Under the pieces are notes generated by a model. The model ran no database searches, was not told the DNA's origin, and worked only from the letters and a program-made list of their open reading frames with translations. Positions 1 to 7,935 of a DNA stretch of 64,000 nt are shown piece by piece. Position 1 is the first letter of the stretch. Each line of letters opens with the position of its first letter. The translations under genes were made by a program, and so were the position numbers. Source of the DNA: DATFVA01 sp963771705 (GTDB taxonomy: Bacteria > Bacteroidota > Ignavibacteria > Ignavibacteriales > Ignavibacteriaceae); contig CAVYUP010000002.1 in the NCBI GenBank assembly GCA_963771705.1, forward strand, positions 62,001-126,000, read 5' to 3'.

Positions 1-813
1 TACATAGATGTTTCGGATAATGGAATTGTCCCGAACTTGATAATCAACAGAACCTGTATAGTCCCAGCTGGGTCCGCTGGCTGTAAACTCCAGCCCTATA
101 ATATGACTCTTATCTCTTTTATCAAACCAGATTATCTGCTCTTCATCAGCATGGCTGTATCGCCAGCTGCTGTCGCTTCCGGTGCCCTCATAATGATAGG
201 TACGATTGGAGAGATCTCTGTTTCTCCCGCTTGATCCGTTCGAGAACAATATACCATAAATTCCGGCTGAGACTTTTGTTTGACCGATAGTAAAAATGCG
301 GGATACCTTTAAGGAAGTTAAACTGCTGTTGCTTGTAGCCTGATCTTCGTTGCTGTATTCGCTCAAATCATAATAGCTTCCGGGTACAATGATCCTGTTT
401 GTCCTATCGAAGCTGTTCAGGTTGCTGGTATATTTGTTTATCCCGTTAGAAAATTCAAGAAGCCATTTAGCTTCACCTGAACCGAAAAGGGAGACAACGG
501 AAAACGAAGGATTTTTCATATTGACATAATCCTCGGTGTAAATGTCGGGAAACATTTCATACCTGTAGCTTCTCCCTATATAATCCGAGAGATAGTTTAC
601 ATATACAAATCTGCTTCCGAAATCGTTGGCTCTTGCAGGATTAAAAAGGATCTGAGTTGCTGTATCAGGAGCGAAAAGGAGGAACTCTTCAGGCACACCC
701 GCAGAATGAACAATAAAATTTTTCTTAAACTGGATCGCTTCGGGCCCGCTTGTCTGGGCTGAGATACTGATTGTTAAAAAGAATGATAATATTAGAAGGC
801 CGGCAGTTTTCAT
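1..813 (-). CDS. Secreted/outer-membrane protein, 3' end beyond window
   Basis: An open frame runs on the minus strand from an ATG at 813 to the window edge without a stop (271 codons visible), so the C-terminus is missing. A GGGAG ribosome binding site lies 5 nt before the ATG. The N-terminus is a clear Sec signal peptide (MKTAGLLILSFFLTISISAQ), with cleavage expected after ISAQ. The mature part is rich in Ser, Asn, Tyr and alternating hydrophobic residues (for example RFVYVNYLSDYIGRSYRYE), which fits a beta-barrel or surface protein. I do not recognise the family. It is transcribed in the same direction as menH, 86 bp downstream, but the spacer makes co-transcription uncertain. Confidence 0.7.
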   Translation of the reverse strand, partial: MKTAGLLILSFFLTISISAQTSGPEAIQFKKNFIVHSAGVPEEFLLFAPDTATQILFNPARANDFGSRFVYVNYLSDYIGRSYRYEMFPDIYTEDYVNMKNPSFSVVSLFGSGEAKWLLEFSNGINKYTSNLNSFDRTNRIIVPGSYYDLSEYSNEDQATSNSSLTSLKVSRIFTIGQTKVSAGIYGILFSNGSSGRNRDLSNRTYHYEGTGSDSSWRYSHADEEQIIWFDKRDKSHIIGLEFTASGPSWDYTGSVDYQVRDNSIIRNIYV

Positions 814-865
814 TTTACTCCCCGTTTGTGGTAAATGATTATTTAACTACGCTTTAAGATAAAGC

Positions 866-892
866 AAAAAAGTAAAAAGTAAAAAGTAAAAA
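866..892. repeat. Short tandem AAAAAGT repeat
   Basis: About three and a half copies of the 7-mer AAAAAGT lie in the spacer between menH and the truncated gene, next to a small perfect hairpin (GCTTTA-AGA-TAAAGC, 851-865). A heptamer tract of this kind can change length by slippage, but it is not inside a reading frame. It does not have the form of a terminator for menH, because no T-tract follows the hairpin on the minus strand. Confidence 0.6.
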
Positions 893-898
893 GCTTTC

Positions 899-1729
899 TC
901 AGATGTCGATGTAGGCTTTCAGGAATTCGTTAACTGCGGTGGTGAACTTCGCGGGTTCTTCAAGATGCACCGTGTGGCCTGCATTCTTTATGATGATATG
1001 TTTTGCAGTTGGAAATTTCGTTACTATGCTTTTATTCAACGTTGTAAATTTTGTGTCGAGTTCCCCCGTAAGAAGAAGTACTTTCATGTTCATCTTTTTC
1101 ACATGGGAATAGAGAGAGGGCATCTTTCCGGTGCTGAAGCCGAGCAGGGAGTTCGACAGCCCGATTGGATTATTCCTCATCTTGCTCTCTTTTATTTCCT
1201 GTCTCTTTTCTTCTGAGAAACGCAGCTGGGTAGTAAAGATCTCTTTGTTGACCCAGCTTTCAATAAACTCATTAACCGGGATGGAAGAAATTATACGGGA
1301 AAGCTGCTCATCCTCACGTATTCTTTTTTCTCTTTGTCTTTTATCTCTGATGCCGGGTGAAGAACTTTCCAGTATTAGCCCCAGTACACGTTCGGGATAA
1401 GTATAAGCATAGCAGAGCGCAAGGCGGCCTCCCATAGAATATCCGCAGAGAATTACCTTTTCTTCTGTAAAACTGGTGATGATTTTGTTAAGCTGTTCTA
1501 CCTGGAGTTCCCACGAATAAAGGGATGGGTCATTAGGAAAATCGCTTTTGCCATGACCGAGCAGATCGATCGTGTACTTGTTGAACCTGTTGTCTATTTC
1601 AGGCAGTACGCCATTCCAGTCATTTGAACTTCCGGTAAAGCCGTGAAGAAAGAATATATCGGCCGCGGATTTATCTGTTTTTTCGGGTGGGTTAACGTTC
1701 AGAAATACATTGGAATACTTTACTCTCAT
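899..1729 (-). CDS. menH: 2-succinyl-6-hydroxy-2,4-cyclohexadiene-1-carboxylate synthase (SHCHC synthase)
   Basis: 276-residue alpha/beta hydrolase. In the menaquinone pathway MenH removes pyruvate from the MenD product SEPHCHC to give SHCHC. The oxyanion-loop motif HGFTGS is at residues 29-34, the nucleophile elbow GYSMGG with Ser98 follows, the acidic residue is expected in LLTGELD near 228, and the catalytic His lies in NAGHTVH near 252. The start ATG overlaps the menD stop (ATGA), so translation is probably coupled. Many alpha/beta hydrolases look alike; the assignment rests on placement directly behind menD. A generic hydrolase is the alternative. Confidence 0.85.
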   Translation of the reverse strand: MRVKYSNVFLNVNPPEKTDKSAADIFFLHGFTGSSNDWNGVLPEIDNRFNKYTIDLLGHGKSDFPNDPSLYSWELQVEQLNKIITSFTEEKVILCGYSMGGRLALCYAYTYPERVLGLILESSSPGIRDKRQREKRIREDEQLSRIISSIPVNEFIESWVNKEIFTTQLRFSEEKRQEIKESKMRNNPIGLSNSLLGFSTGKMPSLYSHVKKMNMKVLLLTGELDTKFTTLNKSIVTKFPTAKHIIIKNAGHTVHLEEPAKFTTAVNEFLKAYIDI

Positions 1730-3471
1730 TTAAGTCCTTCTGGCCGGTTCGCTGCTTTGCTGAAATAATCTTTTCTCATTTTAACGGAAGCCTTCATATC
1801 CGTTTTTATTTCCAGCACCGTAAACTTCTTTTCCTTGAAGGCGGCTGCCATAGCTTCTTTCAGCTCTTCCCGGCTGCTGATTAATCGGTGATTTACTTTG
1901 AAGCCTTTAATAATGGCGCTGAAGTCGAGGTTATGCTTATTGACAAAATAATCCCTGAATTTTTTCCCGTAGGATGAAATCGGGAGCATTCCGAATATTC
2001 CTCCTCCATCATTGTTAATAAGTACTACAATCAGAGGGATCTTATACTTTACAGCAGTGGATAGGGAAGTAAGGTCATAGTAAAACGCCATATCTCCAGT
2101 TATAAGTATGGCAGGTTTATTTACAGCCTTCTGAATACCCAGGGAAGTCGACATCATCCCGTCTATCCCGCTGGCGCCGCGGTTGGAATGCACAATTATA
2201 TTTTTCTTCGTCTGCGGAGAGAAGTAATCAAGATCCCTTACAGGCATGCTGTTGGATATAATCAGGTGCGCGTTTTCCGACAGACTGTTAATAACTTCAG
2301 GAATAATTGTACACTCATTTGATAACGAAGCTTTAGCCAGAAGTTCTGCTTTCAGTTTTCCCGCGTCGTCATCGGCTTTTGTAAATTTATTGAGCCATTC
2401 AGTATTGCCGCTCCCGACGGTATCGTTCATCAGCATTCCGCAGAAAAGCTGAGGGGAACTTTTACAAACTCCCGCAGAATTATTCCACGGATCGAAGAGA
2501 TCACCATGCTCATTGATGATATAACGCCTTGAGGATATTTTCCTAAGCCATTCTTCCAGTGCCTTTGATGAAGGGGTTCTTCCGAAATGAAGGATGAGAT
2601 CAGGACTGTTTGATCTTACGAATTCTTCGTTTCGAAGGAAGGCTTCATAATTAATCATAATATTAGCCGACCTGTTTCCATACCTTAGCTGGGAACAGGC
2701 ATCTGCTATAACTGGATAACCCAGTTTCTCCGCAAGATGTAGCAGCTGCTTTTTTGCCTCCTTGTCGTATTTCATCGGGCCTGCCAGTATCAGACCTTTT
2801 TTTGACGTATTTACGGCACGCAGAATTTCTTTATAGATGTTTCTTCCCGGTCTGATTTTTCTTTCAATGACATTAGTCTCATGAGCCCGGTGAGTTTCAA
2901 TCATATTTAACGTTCTTTCATTCAGCTCATCGGTATATGCGTCGGGTTCAAATGGTTTCCGGAAAGGGAAGTTAATATGAACTGGTCCTCCCGCGCTGAA
3001 AATGAAAGCCTCTACCGCATATTTCCTTATTCTTTTTATGGCATAGGCTGATGTTCCGGGAAGTCCCGGATCCTTAAAATAACTAATGTGATTGCTGTAG
3101 AGGTTGTGCTGGTTAATCGTCTGGTTTGCTCCACGCCCTATTAATTCAGGAGGACGATCGGCTGTGCATATAATAAGAGAAATCCTCTGCTGGTATGCCT
3201 CAATTATGGCAGGATAGAGTTCGGCTGCCGCTGTTCCCGAAGTAGTTATAACTACTACCGGTTTACCGGATGCTTCTGCGAGTCCCAGCGCAAAGAATGC
3301 ACTGCTTCTCTCATCAATGTGAACAAAACACCTGAGTTTTTTAACTGTTGACGCGGCCAAGGTTAAAGGAGTGCTCCTGGAACCGGGCGAGAGGCAGACG
3401 TTCCTCACCCCCAGATCAGCTAGTCTGCTGAAGAAGTTTTCAGCCCAGAAAGTATTCCTGTTAATTTTCAT
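1726..3471 (-). CDS. menD: SEPHCHC synthase (menaquinone biosynthesis)
   Basis: 581-residue thiamine-diphosphate enzyme of normal MenD length. It joins isochorismate and 2-oxoglutarate with loss of CO2. The N-terminal pyrimidine-binding domain shows LSPGSRSTPLTLA and the conserved IDERSSAFFALG and TSGTAAAELYPA blocks. The C-terminal pyrophosphate domain carries the GDMAFYYDLTSL segment and NNDGGGIFGMLP, which holds the Mg/ThDP contacts. It overlaps menF by 11 bp upstream and menH by 4 bp downstream, forming a compact menF-menD-menH unit. The ATG is well placed for the family N-terminus (RNTFWAENFFSRLADLGVR). Confidence 0.95.
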   Translation of the reverse strand: MKINRNTFWAENFFSRLADLGVRNVCLSPGSRSTPLTLAASTVKKLRCFVHIDERSSAFFALGLAEASGKPVVVITTSGTAAAELYPAIIEAYQQRISLIICTADRPPELIGRGANQTINQHNLYSNHISYFKDPGLPGTSAYAIKRIRKYAVEAFIFSAGGPVHINFPFRKPFEPDAYTDELNERTLNMIETHRAHETNVIERKIRPGRNIYKEILRAVNTSKKGLILAGPMKYDKEAKKQLLHLAEKLGYPVIADACSQLRYGNRSANIMINYEAFLRNEEFVRSNSPDLILHFGRTPSSKALEEWLRKISSRRYIINEHGDLFDPWNNSAGVCKSSPQLFCGMLMNDTVGSGNTEWLNKFTKADDDAGKLKAELLAKASLSNECTIIPEVINSLSENAHLIISNSMPVRDLDYFSPQTKKNIIVHSNRGASGIDGMMSTSLGIQKAVNKPAILITGDMAFYYDLTSLSTAVKYKIPLIVVLINNDGGGIFGMLPISSYGKKFRDYFVNKHNLDFSAIIKGFKVNHRLISSREELKEAMAAAFKEKKFTVLEIKTDMKASVKMRKDYFSKAANRPEGLK

Positions 3472-4867
3472 TGAAGATAGTAAGAAATGGTTTCAGTTTT
3501 AATTCGGTTTCTTTGTATTCCTCATCGGGACTGCTTCCGCTTACCAGTCCGCACCCGGCATAAGCAATAAGCTTATTTCCCGAGGCAAGAGCGGAACGGA
3601 TTGCCAGAACGAACTCTCCTTCATTCTGCAGGTTCAGCCAGCCGATTAAACCGGCATATAAACCCCGCTGATGAGGTTCTGTTTTCTTGATGAAGCTCAG
3701 GGCAGCGTCGCGCGGCGCTCCGCAAACGGCTGGAGTAGGGTGAATTTTTCCTATTACGTTTATGAATGACATCTGGTCATCCAGGTCAAGCTTAATTTCC
3801 GATTTCAGATGCTGTATGTTCATCAGCTTTTTGATCCCCGGTTCGCTTACTTCAATTTTTCCGGAAATCTTCTGAAGATTTTCTCTAACATTATCTACAA
3901 CTATCTTATGCTCAGACAGGTTCTTTTCATTCCTGAGTATATCTCTTTCAATTTCCTCGTCTTCACCGTTGTTCTTTCCCCGGTCAGCTGAGCCGGCAAG
4001 TATTTCAACTATTATCTCCTTGCCGTTAATGCGTGCGAGTGTTTCCGGAGATGCGCCTACAAACGATGACTTGCCGATGTGGTAGAGGAAGAGTGTGCAT
4101 TCGGGATAATTAGCAAGAAGACTTCTTAGTACCGGTTCTGCGGAAATTTCTGATGTGAAAATGAGCTCTACTTTGCGCGATAAAACCACTTTTTCCAGTC
4201 CTCCGTCACTTATCTTATCGAGTGCCTGGGTGACCTGGTTCTTCCACTTCTTCTTGTCTTTGGGCTCATCTCCTGTTCTTTTAAGTACTCTTAATTCTTT
4301 TGACTCTTCTACCGATGTTTCAGAAAAGAATACTTTAAGTACACTTTCAAGTTTTGTTTGGAGTGCATCCGGTCTGATCTTGGAAGCCGTAAAACAGTTG
4401 AAAACGAAATAAAATTTGCCGTTATTGTTAACATAGATAAGCTCTGGAATGAACCAGGTTGAATCCTCAAAATCTTTCCAGTATTCATCCGGGTGTTCTA
4501 TTGTAAATTTCATCCCGCCCATAAAAAGAGGAATTGAAAAATCGTAATCGCTCCCGTTTGAAATATAATTTTCTCCTGTTTCTTTTATTCTCTTCTCCAG
4601 GGATGAAAACCGCTTTTCGCCTTTCTCGGTAAGGGTTAATATTGAGTTCACCCCTAGGAAAAATGTATTCCCTGAAGGTTTCCCGAAGTAAAAAAGTACC
4701 TCCTGCCTTTTCCGTAGCGTGTTTATCCTGCTGAGTATTTCGTATTCTTCAGCTGGAAAAACATAGCTGATAAGGACTTGTCCATGCCGGGACTTTAATG
4801 ATTGTTCATTTTTTTGAAGGAATTCAGCAAAGGAGGATGCCGATGAGGTAAATATGTTATCTTTCAT
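3461..4867 (-). CDS. menF: Isochorismate synthase
   Basis: 468-residue chorismate-binding enzyme converting chorismate to isochorismate, the first committed menaquinone step. The C-terminal half has the family signatures: GLEKVVLSRKVEL, FVGASPETLARI, AGSADRG, the acidic metal-binding segment EDEEIERDIL, HPTPAVCGAP, and AGCGLVSGSSPDEEYKETE at the end. The frame stays open 17 codons upstream to a TTG at 4918, but the ATG at 4867 (MKDNIFTSS) is preferred because the extra residues are unlike the family. The gene overlaps menD by 11 bp. MenF, EntC and salicylate synthases are close relatives; menD context decides for menF. Confidence 0.9.
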   Translation of the reverse strand: MKDNIFTSSASSFAEFLQKNEQSLKSRHGQVLISYVFPAEEYEILSRINTLRKRQEVLFYFGKPSGNTFFLGVNSILTLTEKGEKRFSSLEKRIKETGENYISNGSDYDFSIPLFMGGMKFTIEHPDEYWKDFEDSTWFIPELIYVNNNGKFYFVFNCFTASKIRPDALQTKLESVLKVFFSETSVEESKELRVLKRTGDEPKDKKKWKNQVTQALDKISDGGLEKVVLSRKVELIFTSEISAEPVLRSLLANYPECTLFLYHIGKSSFVGASPETLARINGKEIIVEILAGSADRGKNNGEDEEIERDILRNEKNLSEHKIVVDNVRENLQKISGKIEVSEPGIKKLMNIQHLKSEIKLDLDDQMSFINVIGKIHPTPAVCGAPRDAALSFIKKTEPHQRGLYAGLIGWLNLQNEGEFVLAIRSALASGNKLIAYAGCGLVSGSSPDEEYKETELKLKPFLTIFNEN

Positions 4868-4946
4868 TAAATATATATTGCTTATTGAGACATCGTAAAT
4901 TTGTGACAAAAAGATCAAAATTTCAATTAAAATCTTGTGCTATGGA

Positions 4947-5906
4947 TTACCTGAAGTTTATATCATCCTCTATGGTATCGAGTATCCGGAGGTAGCTGTC
5001 GTAACGAAAGGGTGAGATCTTTTCTTCGTCAACCGCTTCCATAACAGCGCAGCCGGGTTCATGGTGATGAGTGCAGGTATTAAATTTACATTCATTAAGA
5101 TAGGGAAGGAATTCTGGGAAATAATGTCCAAGGTCCTCTTTCCTTATTCCGTAAGGCTCTACTTCGCGTATGCCCGGAGTGTCAATTATATAGGTGCCGG
5201 GTTTAACCTTTATCATTTCTGCTGTAACCGTGGTATGAGTTCCTTTATCGGTAAAAGAGCTTATCCTGCCTGTCCTTAAATCCAGTTCCGGATATAGCTT
5301 ATTCAGCAGGGATGATTTACCGACACCGGAATGACCCCAGAATAAGTTTATTTTAAGGGCCAGTGAAGATTTTAGTTGATCGATTCCTTTTCCGGTTTCG
5401 GCACTTGTTAAATATACATCATAGCCGATCGATCTGTATAAATCAGCCCATTCTTCAATTTGATTTTCTTCATCCAGGTCGGTTTTATTTATTACCAGGT
5501 TAACTTTGATGTGAGAACTTTCTCCGGTTACAAGGAAGCGATCTACAACCTTGTTGTTGAAATCAGGTTCAGAGACGCTGCTGACTATATAAAGGTTATC
5601 TATGTTCGATGCTGCTACCTGTTCCAGCCTCTCTCCGCGGTAGCCTGCGCCTTTTATCCGGGGAGCCTTTCTCGAAAGATAGTTGGTCCGCTCTTTAACC
5701 GTGTGGATGGAACCTGTACCGTCCTTATTAAGATCGAATTCAACACGGTCGCCTACTACAACAATATCAGTTAAATAAAGTTTGTCTTTCTTAAGGTTGA
5801 AGTCTTTTTTGAACTTTCCCCTTAGCAAGCATCTTATTACCTCATCTTTTTCTTCGCAGTAGACATAATAATCTTTGCTTTCAGCTCTTAAAACTATTCC
5901 TTTAAT
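4947..5906 (-). CDS. rsgA: Ribosome small-subunit maturation GTPase RsgA, probable ATT start
   Basis: Circularly permuted GTPase that assists late 30S assembly. The order G4 (NKTDL), G1 (GHSGVGKSS), G3 (DTPGIRE) is diagnostic, and the C-terminal zinc site has the pattern C-K-F-N-T-C-T-H-H-H-E-P-G-C. An OB fold forms the N-terminus. The first ATG/GTG/TTG in frame is a TTG at 5828, but starting there removes the first strand of the OB fold. Upstream codons encode KGIVLRAESKDYYVYCEEKD, which matches the usual RsgA start, and an ATT at 5906 follows an AGGAG by 5 nt. No ATG, GTG or TTG occurs between the upstream in-frame TGA and 5828. With ATT the protein is 319 residues. Function is secure; the start is inferred. 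Confidence 0.9.
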   Translation of the reverse strand: MKGIVLRAESKDYYVYCEEKDEVIRCLLRGKFKKDFNLKKDKLYLTDIVVVGDRVEFDLNKDGTGSIHTVKERTNYLSRKAPRIKGAGYRGERLEQVAASNIDNLYIVSSVSEPDFNNKVVDRFLVTGESSHIKVNLVINKTDLDEENQIEEWADLYRSIGYDVYLTSAETGKGIDQLKSSLALKINLFWGHSGVGKSSLLNKLYPELDLRTGRISSFTDKGTHTTVTAEMIKVKPGTYIIDTPGIREVEPYGIRKEDLGHYFPEFLPYLNECKFNTCTHHHEPGCAVMEAVDEEKISPFRYDSYLRILDTIEDDINFR

Positions 5907-5920
5907 GACAGCTCCTGTTA

Positions 5921-5954
5921 AAATAAAAAAGCATCTTACCGAAAGATAAGATGC
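5921..5954 (-). terminator. Rho-independent terminator behind the PorV-like gene
   Basis: A perfect 8-bp stem (GCATCTTA / TAAGATGC, loop of 8 nt) is followed on the minus strand by six T residues and ATTTT. It lies 39 bp past the stop of the outer-membrane protein gene ending at 5993. Its T-tract ends about 5 nt before the rsgA ribosome binding site, so rsgA must rely on readthrough or on a promoter inside or upstream of this hairpin. Confidence 0.75.
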
Positions 5955-5992
5955 TTTGAATTTTCAATCAATTATAAAGTATTTAATACTAC

Positions 5993-7432
5993 TTAAAACC
6001 TGTAAGTAGCTGTAAGAATCACTTTATTTACCGTAACGTCCTGGTACGTTCTTGATACATTTACGTCGTAATTATCACCGTAATTTTTCCACCATCCGTG
6101 TGCGACGCCAATATCGAGTCCTATCGTTTCATCTGCCAGGAATCCGATTCCTCCGGTTACATACTGATGATCATATTCCGATGGATCGCCTCTGTAAGGT
6201 GATGGCTGAGCCATATACCCGGCTCGCAGTCTTAACCCGATAACCGGGAAAGTATATTCTAGTCCGAGGTTGTAATTCAATACGGCTGTCAGCTGATCTT
6301 TTATATCCTGGTTTAACTGCTCAACAAGGGTGGTTCCCAGACCGTTTACATCTTCGAATTTCATCTGCGAATAATCCATTAGAGTTCCTTGCAGGCTTGC
6401 AATGAGCCCTTTCAGGTTTATCGAAAATCCTGCACCCAGTTCAAACGGTGTGGTTATGTTGTATTCAACCTGGTCGCTGTAATCAGGACTGTTAAGTGAT
6501 ACTCTTTCACTTGCAAAATCGCTGTACCCGTTCACTGTAAACTTTTCTTTTATGTCATATGATTTCGGAAATTGAATAGTAAGGCCGAACCGCGCTATAT
6601 CTCTCATCTGGTATAGTATCCCAAGCTTGGCGTCCCAGCCTGAGAGGTCCCAGTCGAGTACTCTGTTAAGGTTGAAAGTCTGAAAATCGGTGTGGTAAGG
6701 GTCGGTAGGATCAACTCTGCCATAAAACCCCCGGGTATCATCTTCATAATAATCATTATTCGAAGTATATGTGCCTGTAATGATATTAAGGTTTAATCCC
6801 ACGAAAAGATTCTTGTAAGCTTCAATAGCTCCTGAGAATGTCCAGTTTTTAATATCTCCTGAATTCAGTATCGTTCCGCTCTGGTTCAGTTTTCCGTTTA
6901 CCAGCGTCTGGTTGCTTGAGTCAGCAAGGTAAAGCTGGTAGGGGATATCTGAGGGGTAGGGACCTGAAAGCAGCGACTGAATAAGCGAGTTATTTCCATT
7001 GTTGAAGCCGTCAAATTTTACAGCTCCGGTAAAGTCTTTTGTAGTGTGATATGACAATCCGAATACAAGACTTCCGCGGGTAGTAGGGAAGGGGAACGCG
7101 AAACTCAGCCTGTCAAGCGAGGTTGAACTGTTAGAATAATCTGTACTTGTGTTAAAGAAATCTGTTTTGTTGCCGAAATTGGTGTAATCAAGCCCTCCGG
7201 ATATTTCCATCCTTTTCAGTAATCCGAATCCGGCGGGATTAAAATATGCTGCCGATGCGTCATCACTTAACCCTATATAACTGTCACCCATTCCCAGTGC
7301 GCGGGCATTCGCTCCCAGTCCGGGTATGCCCAGCCTTACCGCGTCATTTACATTCTGCGGGTAAGCTGCGGCCGCTCCGGCAAGGATAATAAATAAAACA
7401 AGCTTCGAAAATCTGCCGTGTAAGCTTTTCAT
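5993..7432 (-). CDS. PorV/UPF0164-like outer-membrane beta-barrel protein
   Basis: 479-residue protein with a signal peptide ending AAAAYPQ. Directly after it comes the family hallmark GANARALGMGDSYIGLSDD and then ASAAYFNPAGFGLL. This block opens FadL/OmpP1-like and PorV-like barrels in the Bacteroidetes/Chlorobi group. The rest alternates hydrophobic and polar residues and ends in an aromatic residue (TATYRF), as outer-membrane barrels do. The ATG at 7432 was chosen because AAGGAG lies just upstream; an earlier in-frame ATG at 7462 would overlap the lipoprotein gene. It is the last gene of a minus-strand run with two lipoproteins. It may serve T9SS substrate release or hydrophobic transport; sequence alone does not decide. 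Confidence 0.8.
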   Translation of the reverse strand: MKSLHGRFSKLVLFIILAGAAAAYPQNVNDAVRLGIPGLGANARALGMGDSYIGLSDDASAAYFNPAGFGLLKRMEISGGLDYTNFGNKTDFFNTSTDYSNSSTSLDRLSFAFPFPTTRGSLVFGLSYHTTKDFTGAVKFDGFNNGNNSLIQSLLSGPYPSDIPYQLYLADSSNQTLVNGKLNQSGTILNSGDIKNWTFSGAIEAYKNLFVGLNLNIITGTYTSNNDYYEDDTRGFYGRVDPTDPYHTDFQTFNLNRVLDWDLSGWDAKLGILYQMRDIARFGLTIQFPKSYDIKEKFTVNGYSDFASERVSLNSPDYSDQVEYNITTPFELGAGFSINLKGLIASLQGTLMDYSQMKFEDVNGLGTTLVEQLNQDIKDQLTAVLNYNLGLEYTFPVIGLRLRAGYMAQPSPYRGDPSEYDHQYVTGGIGFLADETIGLDIGVAHGWWKNYGDNYDVNVSRTYQDVTVNKVILTATYRF

Positions 7433-7433
7433 G

Positions 7434-7922
7434 TTATCTCCTTCCGCCTGAGCTTCTTTCACCGTTGTTATTTCTTACGGAACTTCCGCTGGATGAACTC
7501 TCCCTTGATGCTGAACCTGAGTTCGAAGTAGAAGAACTTCTTGTGGTTTCTGTAGATGTTCCTCTGTTCCCTGTATTTCCTGAACTGCCGGTTGACGGGG
7601 GATTTATGTCCCGGGTCGGAGGAGCTGTCTCTATGATCACCGGTCCTGTTGGTGTGCCTCTTCCGCCGAGGTCTCTTACAGGAGCTGTCTCATTTCCTCT
7701 TTCAGTGCTTGCTGCGGCAGGTGTATAGTTATATTCCCACCACCATGGGGTGTCGTAGAAATAATAGTACTCACCGTAGTAAGTATCACCGTAGTAGGCA
7801 CTTGTTACGGAGTTATCTTCTGTAGGTAATTCCGAGTCCGGACTCCAGATTATTGTGTAGCATCCGTTTAGTCCCATTGTAATTAAAGCAATAAATAATG
7901 TTTTGAGTAATAGCGTTTTCAT
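7434..7922 (-). CDS. Small Tyr/Ser/Gly-rich lipoprotein
   Basis: 162-residue predicted lipoprotein. The signal peptide ends in the lipobox LNGC (Cys21). A short Tyr/Trp-rich segment follows (TYYGEYYYFYDTPWWWEYNY), and the last 90 residues are low-complexity Ser, Thr, Gly, Asn and Arg, ending SSGGRR. I know no matching domain. The stop is 1 bp upstream of the start of the PorV-like gene, so the two are surely co-transcribed. Its C-terminal composition resembles that of the neighbouring larger lipoprotein, suggesting related roles at the cell surface. The protein is real by lipobox, spacing and codon pattern, but its function is unknown. Confidence 0.75.
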   Translation of the reverse strand: MKTLLLKTLFIALITMGLNGCYTIIWSPDSELPTEDNSVTSAYYGDTYYGEYYYFYDTPWWWEYNYTPAAASTERGNETAPVRDLGGRGTPTGPVIIETAPPTRDINPPSTGSSGNTGNRGTSTETTRSSSTSNSGSASRESSSSGSSVRNNNGERSSGGRR

Positions 7923-7935
7923 TTTCTTAAAGCTC

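Noticed and set aside
4896..4903. TAAATTTG match to the Bacteroidetes -7 box on the plus strand
   Set aside because: No plus-strand gene follows, so the match is likely chance.
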